A DNA stretch of 15,411 nucleotides from Gp6-AA40 sp964505975 (GTDB lineage: Bacteria > Acidobacteriota > Vicinamibacteria > Vicinamibacterales > UBA2999), in contig CAZDLW010000126.1 in assembly GCA_964505975.1 (NCBI GenBank), positions 1 to 15,411 on the forward strand. The letters run 5' to 3'. A model generated the notes under the pieces. That model worked only from the letters and a program-made list of their open reading frames with translations. It had not been told where the DNA came from and ran no database searches. A program made the translations under genes and the position numbers. Shown here one piece after another: positions 6,088 to 12,376 of the stretch; within the stretch, counting starts at the first letter, position 1, and the number at the start of each line of letters is the position of its first letter.

Positions 6088-7655
6088 GCCGCCAGGATCC
6101 TCATTGCCGCGTTCCGTCCGGGCGCACCCATGATGCCGCCGCCAGGGTGGGTCGCGGACCCGCACATGTACAGGTTCTCGAGAGGAGTCCGGTAGCGCGC
6201 CCATCCTGGAGCGGGTCGCAGGAAGAACAATTGCTCGAGCGACAGCTCGCCCTGGAAGATGTTGCCCTCCGACAGTCCCCACTCACGTTCCAGATCGAGC
6301 GGGGTGAGCACCTGGCGGTGGAGGATGATGTCCCGCAGGTTCGGGGCGTACGCGGCCAGCGTGTCGATCACCGTGTTGCCGAAAGCGTCCCGGTGTTCGT
6401 CCCAGGTGCCTTCTGCCAGGTGGTATGGCGCGTATTGCACGAAACACGACATGACGTGCTTGCCGGGTGGCGCGAGGCTGGTATCGGTGATCGACGGAAT
6501 CACGATGTCGATGTAGGGTTGGCGCGAGAACCGGCCGTACTTCGCCTCGTCGTACGCGCGTTCCATGTAGTCGACACTCGGCGAGATCGAGATGGCGCCT
6601 CTCAGGTGAGCCCCGGGTCCGCGCAGACAGGTGAAGTCCGGCAGGCTGTCGAGCGCCAGGTTCACTTTGCCCGACGAACCGCGAAACTTGTAGCGGTGGA
6701 TGTCCTCGACGAAGTCGTCGGGGAGCGTGCGGGGATCGAGCAATCGCAGGAACGTGAGTCGCGGATCCACGCTGGACACGACGGCCCGGGCCCTGATCTC
6801 GCCGCCACTGGCGAGAGCGACGCCTTCCACCCGCTCGCCGCGCACGAGGATCCGCGACACCTCGGCGCTCAGGCGGATCTCGACTCCGGCTTCTCGCGCC
6901 GCTCCGGCAATGGCGTTCGAGATCGAGCCGGTTCCCCCGCGCGCCAGGCCCCAGGATCTCAACGCGCCGTCGATTTCGCCCATGTAGTGGTGGAGTAGCA
7001 CGTACGCCGTACCGGGCGACCGGACCCCCAGAAACGTCCCGATGATCCCGGACGCTGCCATCGTCGCCTTGAGCACGTCGGTTTCGAACCACTGGTCGAG
7101 GAAGTCGACCGCACTCATGGTCATCAACTGGACCTGGTTGTATTGCTCCTGCCGGGCGAGCCGCCGGAAGCGCTGGATCAGGGAGACGAGTTGCTGGAGC
7201 GAACGTGGGTGCAGCGACAGCGGATCCGGAGGCAGCATGCCAAGGATCGGCTTGACGAAGCGGCCCATCTCCACCATCGCCCGCCCGTACTCGTCGTACG
7301 CCTCGGCATCGAGCCGTGAGTGACGTGCGATTTCTCGACGTGTCTTCGCGTGGTCGTTCACGCGCCAGAGGTAGTCGCCATTCGCCATCGGGGTGAACGT
7401 GCCATCGAGCGGCAGAATCTCCAGGCCGTGGCGGGGCAGGTCGAGCTCACGGATGATTTCGGGTCTGAGGAGCGAGACCACATAGGAGCAGACGGAGAAG
7501 TGGAATCCCTCGAACACCTCCTCCGTGACCGCAGCTCCCCCGAGCACGTGCCGGCGTTCCAGCACGAGGACCTTCCGCCCGGCCCTGGCCAGGTAGGCGG
7601 CCGCGGTCAACCCGTTGTGGCCCCCGCCAATGACGACAACGTCGTAGGCAGACAC
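6084..7655 (-). CDS. PYROXD2-like FAD-dependent oxidoreductase, first gene of pair
   Basis: A 523-residue protein of the same superfamily as its downstream neighbour. The FAD site is DVVVIGGGHNGLTAAAYLAR near residues 5-24, followed by VLVLERRHVLGGAAVTEE, and it closes with LYMCGSATHPGGGIMGAPG. The middle contains a substrate domain with conserved blocks SGKVNLALDSLPDF and TPLDLEREWGLSEGNIFQGE. In animals the related PYROXD2 is mitochondrial with a poorly defined reaction; bacterial members often lie near amino-acid or C1 genes. The start is a GTG at 7655 with no Shine-Dalgarno sequence, but a TAGAAT six bases upstream, so the message is probably leaderless. It diverges from the GcvT-like gene across only 67 bp, suggesting shared control. 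Confidence 0.9.
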   Translation of the reverse strand: MSAYDVVVIGGGHNGLTAAAYLARAGRKVLVLERRHVLGGAAVTEEVFEGFHFSVCSYVVSLLRPEIIRELDLPRHGLEILPLDGTFTPMANGDYLWRVNDHAKTRREIARHSRLDAEAYDEYGRAMVEMGRFVKPILGMLPPDPLSLHPRSLQQLVSLIQRFRRLARQEQYNQVQLMTMSAVDFLDQWFETDVLKATMAASGIIGTFLGVRSPGTAYVLLHHYMGEIDGALRSWGLARGGTGSISNAIAGAAREAGVEIRLSAEVSRILVRGERVEGVALASGGEIRARAVVSSVDPRLTFLRLLDPRTLPDDFVEDIHRYKFRGSSGKVNLALDSLPDFTCLRGPGAHLRGAISISPSVDYMERAYDEAKYGRFSRQPYIDIVIPSITDTSLAPPGKHVMSCFVQYAPYHLAEGTWDEHRDAFGNTVIDTLAAYAPNLRDIILHRQVLTPLDLEREWGLSEGNIFQGELSLEQLFFLRPAPGWARYRTPLENLYMCGSATHPGGGIMGAPGRNAAMRILAA

Positions 7656-7661
7656 GCACGC

Positions 7662-7667
7662 ATTCTA
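7662..7667 (-). promoter_or_regulatory. -10 hexamer (TAGAAT) for the oxidoreductase pair
   Basis: On the reverse strand TAGAAT ends exactly six bases before the GTG at 7655, so transcription should start at or beside the start codon. It is the same hexamer at the same distance as before the ThiO-like gene. No -35 match is evident. Confidence 0.5.
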
Positions 7668-7708
7668 CAGGTGGCTGCAGAGCTCCCGGTCGGCGTACAG
7701 GCCAACCG

Positions 7709-7714
7709 TATAAT
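7709..7714 (+). promoter_or_regulatory. -10 hexamer (TATAAT) for the GcvT-like gene
   Basis: A perfect consensus TATAAT ends eight bases before the GTG at 7723. The bases between (CCTCCATC) cannot act as a Shine-Dalgarno sequence. A leaderless or nearly leaderless message follows if this box is used. The -35 region is poor. Confidence 0.55.
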
Positions 7715-7722
7715 CCTCCATC

Positions 7723-8922
7723 GTGCCCATCGGGACCCCGTTTCACCCGCGGACGCTCGCGTTGTGCGAGCCGCTCAACTACCGGGAGTGGTCCGGCTAC
7801 TACGCAGCGGGTTCGTACGAGACGCATCACGAGCACGAGTACAACGCCATCCGCAATGCCGCCGGCCTGGTCGACATCTCCCCGCTGTTCAAGTACCTGG
7901 TGACCGGTCCGGACGCCCCGCGACTCGTCAACCGCGTCATCACACGCGATGTGACGAGGATGGCCAAGGGCCAGATGTTCTACACGCCCTGGTGCGACGA
8001 GGAGGGCATGGTCATTGACGATGGCACGGTGACCAGGCTCGGAGCGCAGCAGTTCCGATGGACGGCCGCGAATCCAAGCCTCCGCTGGCTGCGGCGCAAC
8101 GCCGAAGGGACGCAGGTGACGATCGAGGACGTATCGGAGCAGGTGGCCGCACTGGCGCTGCAGGGTCCGACGTCCGCGCGCATCCTGCGGGCGGCTGCCG
8201 ACGCCGACATCGACTCGCTCGGATACTTTCGCGCGACGGGCGGCCGGATTGCCGGAGTGCCAGTCGATATCACCCGCTCCGGGTATACCGGAGATTTGGG
8301 TTATGAGATCTGGTTGCCGAGCGATGCGGCGCTCGTCGTCTGGGACGAACTGATGCGTGTCGGTCGGGCGTTCAACATCAAGCCGGTCGGTCTGTTGGCA
8401 TTGGACGTCGCCCGGGTGGAGGCGGGGTTGCTGCTGATTGATGTCGACTTCCACGGGAGCCGGAAGGCCCTTGTCCCCCGACAGAAGTACACGCCCTTCG
8501 AACTGGGGCTCGGGCGACTCGTGAGCCTCGAGAAGGGACCGTTCGTCGGGCGTTCGGCATTGCTCCGAGAACACGAGCACGGGCCGCGCCGGATGATCGT
8601 GGGACTCGAGATCGACTGGACGGACGTCGAAGTCCTGTACGAACGGGCCGGGCTGCCGCCGGTGGCACCGGTGACCGCTTCTCGTGCGGCGGTGCCGGTC
8701 CTGCGAGGGACACGGCAGGTCGGGCGCGCCACCACGACCGCATGGTCACCGACGCTGAAGCGGCTGATTGCGCTGGCGACCGTCGATGCCCCTCACACGG
8801 CCGCGGGTACGAGAGTGCGATTCGAGCTGACGATCGACGCTGTACGCCATCATGTCGGCGCGACGGTTGTCCGGACGCCCTTCTTCAACCCGCCCAGGAA
8901 GACGAGCACGCCACCGCTCTGA
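7723..8922 (+). CDS. GcvT-like aminomethyltransferase (folate-binding, glycine-cleavage T-protein family)
   Basis: The 399-residue product has the T-protein fold. Segments are SYETHHEHEYNAIRNAAGLVDISPL near 35-60, GMVIDDGTVTRL with the family's catalytic-type Asp at about residues 90-100, LALQGPTSARIL, ITRSGYTGDLGYEIW in the folate region, and LLALDVARVEAGL before the C-terminal domain. T-proteins move a C1 unit from an aminomethyl or N-methyl donor to tetrahydrofolate; relatives include the C-terminal halves of dimethylglycine and sarcosine dehydrogenases and DMSP demethylase. No gcvH or gcvP is nearby, so a role in the standard glycine cleavage complex is unlikely. Divergence from two FAD oxidoreductases suggests that it accepts the C1 unit they release (inference). 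GTG is the only sensible start near the -10 box. Confidence 0.85.
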   Translation: MPIGTPFHPRTLALCEPLNYREWSGYYAAGSYETHHEHEYNAIRNAAGLVDISPLFKYLVTGPDAPRLVNRVITRDVTRMAKGQMFYTPWCDEEGMVIDDGTVTRLGAQQFRWTAANPSLRWLRRNAEGTQVTIEDVSEQVAALALQGPTSARILRAAADADIDSLGYFRATGGRIAGVPVDITRSGYTGDLGYEIWLPSDAALVVWDELMRVGRAFNIKPVGLLALDVARVEAGLLLIDVDFHGSRKALVPRQKYTPFELGLGRLVSLEKGPFVGRSALLREHEHGPRRMIVGLEIDWTDVEVLYERAGLPPVAPVTASRAAVPVLRGTRQVGRATTTAWSPTLKRLIALATVDAPHTAAGTRVRFELTIDAVRHHVGATVVRTPFFNPPRKTSTPPL

Positions 8923-8998
8923 TCCCGGCGCTGCCAGGGCTGATGAGGAACGTGTGAGCGTCACGACAGAAGCCCACGCCGCTGGCGAGCGTCGGGGG

Positions 8999-9355
8999 TC
9001 AGACCACGCGCGATCGGCGTGCATCGATGAACGACTTCACGCACAGGGCGACGAACACGCCCGTGAGCGCGGCCATCGCCCCCTGGGACAGCACGGCGAC
9101 GTCGGTGCGTCCCGCCATGATGCCACGCAGGAAGGGAATCGCGGCCCCGGCGAACCCGAGCAGGGCGACGGCCGCGGCGGCGTGCATGGCGTGCTTCCGC
9201 AGGTGGTCCTTGCGGGCCACGAGCCCCAGCCCGATGAGCACGAGGCCGAATAGTGCGGGAATGAGCGCGGTGAAGCTGACCCCGCCAGTCAGCGCGTATC
9301 CGGCCAGTCCGAGAACCGTGAGCAGGATGCCGAAGAGGAGGGTCGTTGAGGCCAT
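8999..9355 (-). CDS. Small four-helix membrane protein of unknown function
   Basis: A 118-residue, strongly hydrophobic product. Four probable membrane helices lie at about 5-23, 27-46, 58-77 and 88-108, with a short basic loop ARKDHLRKH after the second and a basic tail DARRSRVV. The small first hairpin and Gly-rich helices resemble compact integral membrane proteins, but I do not recognise the family. The start at 9355 is preferred over upstream in-frame codons because a TACAAT ends six bases before this ATG and the hydrophobic segment begins at once. It diverges from the DoxX gene over 61 bp, so the two may be co-regulated. The 76-bp gap to the GcvT-like gene holds no clear terminator. Confidence 0.7.
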   Translation of the reverse strand: MASTTLLFGILLTVLGLAGYALTGGVSFTALIPALFGLVLIGLGLVARKDHLRKHAMHAAAAVALLGFAGAAIPFLRGIMAGRTDVAVLSQGAMAALTGVFVALCVKSFIDARRSRVV

Positions 9356-9361
9356 TGGGAG

Positions 9362-9367
9362 ATTGTA
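9362..9367 (-). promoter_or_regulatory. -10 hexamer (TACAAT) for the small membrane protein
   Basis: On the reverse strand TACAAT ends six bases before the ATG at 9355, which again implies transcription starting at the start codon. There is no Shine-Dalgarno sequence in the six intervening bases. Confidence 0.45.
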
Positions 9368-9390
9368 GCGATTTCGTTGCCAAAGACGGG

Positions 9391-9396
9391 TAGAAT
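9391..9396 (+). promoter_or_regulatory. -10 hexamer (TAGAAT) for the DoxX gene
   Basis: TAGAAT lies 20 nt before the ATG at 9417. Unlike the leaderless cases, the predicted leader of about 14 nt holds a strong Shine-Dalgarno sequence, AGAGGAGG, five bases before the ATG. The two divergent -10 boxes in this gap are only 23 bp apart, so they probably compete for polymerase. Confidence 0.5.
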
Positions 9397-9416
9397 CGCC
9401 GCCACAGAGGAGGCAC

Positions 9417-9845
9417 ATGATTCCAGAACGCTACGCTCCGATGACGTACGCACTGTTCCGCATCGTGTTCGGGTTCGTGTTCCTGATTTTCGGGTTACAG
9501 AAGACGCTCCCCTGGTTCACGGGCGGGGGACCGGCCGTGCTGAGCATGCAGGGTGCTGCCGGTATTATCGAGACCGTTGGCGGCCTGCTCATCATGATTG
9601 GCCTGCTGACGCGCCTGGCCGCCTTCATCGCCAGCGGCGAGATGGCCGTGGCGTACTGGTACATCCACGTGTCGGTGGTCGCCATGGGGGCCGAAGGCGC
9701 CGGTCTGCCGTGGGGCCTGCTGCCCCATTACAACAACGGCGTGAACGCGGCGCTGTTCTGCTTTGCGTTTCTGTACATCGCGACTCGGGGGGCCGGTATC
9801 TGGAGCGTGGACGAAGCGCGGGGTGAGCGACGTACGGCGATATGA
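9417..9845 (+). CDS. DoxX-family membrane protein
   Basis: A 142-residue protein with four membrane helices and DoxX-family features: RIVFGFVFLIFGLQKTLPWF in the first helix, GAAGIIETVGGLLIMIGLLTR in the second, and GEMAVAYWYIHV in the third. After that comes LPHYNNGVNAALFCFAFLYI. DoxX proteins sit in the inner membrane; members are linked to thiosulfate:quinone oxidation or redox stress, but most, like this one, have no assigned substrate. A strong ribosome binding site (AGAGGAGG) fixes the ATG at 9417. The gene converges on kynureninase with a hairpin between them. Confidence 0.88.
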   Translation: MIPERYAPMTYALFRIVFGFVFLIFGLQKTLPWFTGGGPAVLSMQGAAGIIETVGGLLIMIGLLTRLAAFIASGEMAVAYWYIHVSVVAMGAEGAGLPWGLLPHYNNGVNAALFCFAFLYIATRGAGIWSVDEARGERRTAI

Positions 9846-9854
9846 AGCTGAAGA

Positions 9855-9886
9855 GCTGGGGCCGAGGCCGACGCTGACGCCCCAGC
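9855..9886. terminator. Hairpin between convergent DoxX and kynureninase genes
   Basis: GCTGGGGC (9855-9862) and GCCCCAGC (9879-9886) form a perfect 8-bp GC-rich stem around a 16-nt loop, 9 bp after the DoxX stop and 47 bp from the kynureninase stop. The position suits a bidirectional terminator, but no T-tract follows on either strand. Confidence 0.45.
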
Positions 9887-9933
9887 GAAGACCAGCCGTT
9901 GTGCGCCTGCGCTCGCCCGGAGATCGACGGGCG

Positions 9934-11115
9934 TCATCGATGTGTGTCTGTCAGAAGCGCCCCGAGCGCGGCGACGGCATCTTCGAGTTGATCGTCGCGC
10001 AGATAGGGCGCGGGACCGAGACGCAGGATGTCACCGCGCGCATCTACGAAGACGCCACGCGTTCGAAGGGCGCGCACGAGGTCTCGCGCGCCGCTGGTCC
10101 GGATCGCGAGAAAGCCGCCGCGCCGCTCGTCGGGCAGTTGCTCGACGTGCAGGAGCCGCGGATCGAGATCGAGCGACCGCACCCTGGTCTCCAGTCGTCC
10201 CACCTGATGTCGGCTGATCGCGCGCAGCCGGTCCGGAGTCAGTCCCTGCTCGCGGTGGAAGGCGAACACCGTCGCGGCCCGGTAGTGCGACACCGGATCG
10301 TACGTGGCGCCCGCAAACGCCGCGGCGCCGGGACCGTACGCAGCAGCGGTCCGGCCTCCGAGTCTCGCTTGGATCGAGGTGTCGATCTCGGCGAACTCGG
10401 CGAACCATCCCGTCAGCACCGGCCTCATGCTGCAGCCGGGCGGCACCCGCAGGAACGCACAGCCTTCACCCAGCTGGCAGTACTTGTATCCTCCGCCGGT
10501 GACGAAGGCATCCCGCAGGCCCATCGTGTCGATATCGAACGGCACGACGTTCAGGTGGTGGTACGCATCCACCAGGAGCCACGCGCCATGTCGAGTGCAC
10601 GCCCGGGCGATGTCGCCAAGGCCGGGGACGACTTCCGCCGTCTCGTACAGCACGGACGAGACGAGCGCACAGGCCGTGCGGTCGTTCACGGCCATCGCGA
10701 GTCGCTCGGCGAGGGCGTCTGTTGGATGTGCGGGAACGGTGACGATGTCCAGGCCCTCTTCCGAGAGGCGATCGAGCTGCCTGCGCACCGAGTGGAACTC
10801 GCCGTCGGTCGTCACGATCCGCGGGCGGGCGCGAAGCGGGAGCGCTGACAGCCATCGGGTGACCAGTTCGTGCGTGTTCTGGCCTAGCGCGATCCGATCG
10901 GGCACGTCGCCGAGCAGGCGCGCGAACCCTTCGCGCACGGCCATGGCCTGTCGGGCAGCTTCGTCCCACTTGTCGTCCACCAGCTCCGCCGCGTCGAGCC
11001 ACGCGCGTTGCTGGGCCTCGAACGCCACATCGGGCCATGCCTGATGGGAATGCCCCGTGAGCAGGTGGCGTTCGGCCACCCGGAACCGGGAGTAGTGGGA
11101 CGCGAGAGCATTCAT
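9934..11115 (-). CDS. kynU: Kynureninase-like PLP enzyme (aminotransferase class V fold)
   Basis: A 393-residue fold-type I PLP enzyme. The signature GGGYKYCQLGEGCAFL (about 207-222) places the PLP lysine at Lys211, in the YKY context of kynureninases. LLVDAYHHLNVVPFD (about 180-194) supplies the cofactor aspartate Asp183, and RPRIVTTDGEFHSVRRQL lies in the region of the phosphate and substrate loop. Kynureninase hydrolyses kynurenine to anthranilate and alanine. The next gene upstream is tryptophan 2,3-dioxygenase, which supports that role; a different beta-elimination-type activity cannot be excluded, since class V enzymes diverge. The ATG at 11115 follows AGAGGG by nine bases; an in-frame ATG at 11214 would add 33 unconserved-looking residues and is rejected. 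The dioxygenase stop lies 287 bp upstream. Confidence 0.8.
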   Translation of the reverse strand: MNALASHYSRFRVAERHLLTGHSHQAWPDVAFEAQQRAWLDAAELVDDKWDEAARQAMAVREGFARLLGDVPDRIALGQNTHELVTRWLSALPLRARPRIVTTDGEFHSVRRQLDRLSEEGLDIVTVPAHPTDALAERLAMAVNDRTACALVSSVLYETAEVVPGLGDIARACTRHGAWLLVDAYHHLNVVPFDIDTMGLRDAFVTGGGYKYCQLGEGCAFLRVPPGCSMRPVLTGWFAEFAEIDTSIQARLGGRTAAAYGPGAAAFAGATYDPVSHYRAATVFAFHREQGLTPDRLRAISRHQVGRLETRVRSLDLDPRLLHVEQLPDERRGGFLAIRTSGARDLVRALRTRGVFVDARGDILRLGPAPYLRDDQLEDAVAALGALLTDTHR

Positions 11116-11236
11116 CGAAGCGCCCTCTGGACGGGTTTTCGCATCTCGCCGTTCGGCCTGCTTCGACGGTGTGATTGCCCCCGGGACGAGTCGCCTGCCG
11201 TCATCATGAATCATCCGGGTCAGGGATCACGACTAA

Positions 11237-11335
11237 CGAGGCCCTGCCTCAGACCGTCGAGCATGTTGGCAGCGGCTCCGCCTCGCTAGAGTGGCAGTAT
11301 CTCCTGCCGCATTCCGTGCGGGCGAGACGCCTTGA
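11237..11335 (+). repeat. Hairpin-rich repeat R, copy 1 (downstream of tryptophan dioxygenase)
   Basis: About 95 bp here match, in inverted orientation, the segment 12221-12315. Shared blocks include GCCTCAGACC, GGCAGCGGC, GTGGCAGTAT and CCGTGCGGGCG. The copy contains GGCAG-TATCTC-CTGCC and CCGCA-TTCCG-TGCGG, hairpins whose stems are kept in copy 2 although loops and flanks differ. It lies in the 287-bp gap between the dioxygenase stop and the kynureninase start. The rest of that gap shows no promoter or RNA that I can identify. No coding function is apparent. Confidence 0.7.
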
Positions 11336-11402
11336 CGGCCGGTCCGAAAACTTGACTCATTCGTAAGGATTCCAGCCGCTCAAGGCGTCCAGGTCGCCCG
11401 CG

Positions 11403-12203
11403 TCAGAGCTGCGACCGTATCTCCCACAGGTCGGGAAACATGTTGTCGCCGAGCGTCGTGCGCAGATACGCGGCGCCACTGGATCCGCCGGTGCCCGCCT
11501 TCACTCCAATCGTGCGCTCCACCATCCTGACGTGTCGATACCGCCACTCCTGTACGCCCTCGTCGAGATCGACGAGCCGCTCGCACAATTCGGCGTTCTT
11601 CGGATCGTGCCGGTAGACGTCGATCAGGATCCGCTGGACCTCGCCGTCGGAGGTAATGGGCGCCGTCAAGTCCCGCGCGAGCTGCGCCCGGGGGACCGGA
11701 TAGCGCTCGCGTGCGAGGTACTGCAGGAAGGCGTCCCAGAGAGTTGGCTGCGCGTAGCGGCGCTGGAGTGCCTCGCGTGCCCGACTGCCTTCTGGAAACC
11801 GCGTCATCGTCTGAGCGCTTTTCCTACCGAGCACGAATTCGATCTGGCGGAACTGATCGGACTGAAATCCGCTCGCCGCTTCGAGTCGCGCGCGAAACGA
11901 CAGGAACTCCAAAGGGGTCATGGTCTCGAGGATGTCCAGCTGGGCGACCAGGACCTTCAGAATCGTCAGGATTCGCTTGAGCGTGTGCTGGGCACGATGC
12001 GTGTCGTCGTTGGTCAGCAGGAGCGATGCGCGGTCGAGCTCGTGCAGCAGTTCCTTGAACCAGAGCTCGTAGACCTGGTGGATCACGATGAAGAGCATCT
12101 CGTCGTGCTCGGGGCTGGAGGAGCGGGGCTGCTGCAATGCGAGAAGCTCGTCCAGTTTGAGATAGCTCCCGTACGTGACGGCCGCGTTGGGGGAATCGTT
12201 CAT
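11403..12203 (-). CDS. kynA: Tryptophan 2,3-dioxygenase
   Basis: A 266-residue haem enzyme that opens the tryptophan indole ring to N-formylkynurenine, the first step of the kynurenine pathway. Visible family features are YGSYLKLDELLALQQP at 11-26, HDEMLFIVIHQVYELWFKEL at about 33-52 with His42 as the substrate-side histidine, FRARLEAASGFQS around Arg103, RYRHVRMVERTIG with proximal haem ligand His224, and the substrate loop GTGGSSG (237-243). All key residues are present. It is about 30 residues shorter than typical bacterial enzymes (near 298), chiefly at the N-terminus and C-terminal tail. The ATG at 12203 is the last good start before the conserved region; no strong ribosome binding site is seen. 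It is bracketed by inverted repeats and followed by kynureninase, but no formamidase is in the window. Confidence 0.95.
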   Translation of the reverse strand: MNDSPNAAVTYGSYLKLDELLALQQPRSSSPEHDEMLFIVIHQVYELWFKELLHELDRASLLLTNDDTHRAQHTLKRILTILKVLVAQLDILETMTPLEFLSFRARLEAASGFQSDQFRQIEFVLGRKSAQTMTRFPEGSRAREALQRRYAQPTLWDAFLQYLARERYPVPRAQLARDLTAPITSDGEVQRILIDVYRHDPKNAELCERLVDLDEGVQEWRYRHVRMVERTIGVKAGTGGSSGAAYLRTTLGDNMFPDLWEIRSQL

Positions 12204-12220
12204 GACGTATACCCGACATC

Positions 12221-12315
12221 TCGACGCCGCCCGCACGGAGTGCGGGCAGAAAATACTGCCACGGGCGCAGCGGCGCCGCTGCCCACATGGCTCGCTGGTC
12301 TGAGGCGCCGCCTCG
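12221..12315 (-). repeat. Hairpin-rich repeat R, copy 2 (5' leader of tryptophan dioxygenase)
   Basis: The inverted partner of 11237-11335. Read on the reverse strand it has four potential hairpins in series: GAGGC-GGC-GCCTC, the palindrome GCAGCGGC-GCCGCTGC, GGCAG-TATTTT-CTGCC, and CCCGCAC-TCC-GTGCGGG. It ends about 18 bp before the dioxygenase ATG, so it would lie in the 5' leader or promoter region of that gene. Outside the repeat the two flanks show no similarity, so its borders are sharp. It may be a dispersed repeat (REP-like) or the end of a small mobile unit; no transposase is present. Confidence 0.7.
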
Positions 12316-12376
12316 CCAGTTCTGGTGGCGATGGGATGGTCAGTCGTGCGACCGGAGACCGGGCCCTCCGGCGGCG

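Noticed and set aside
5287..6195. Long plus-strand open frame opposite the oxidoreductase pair
   Set aside because: It is a GC-rich shadow frame with Arg/Ala/Gly-biased composition and no recognisable domain, opposite a well-supported gene pair.
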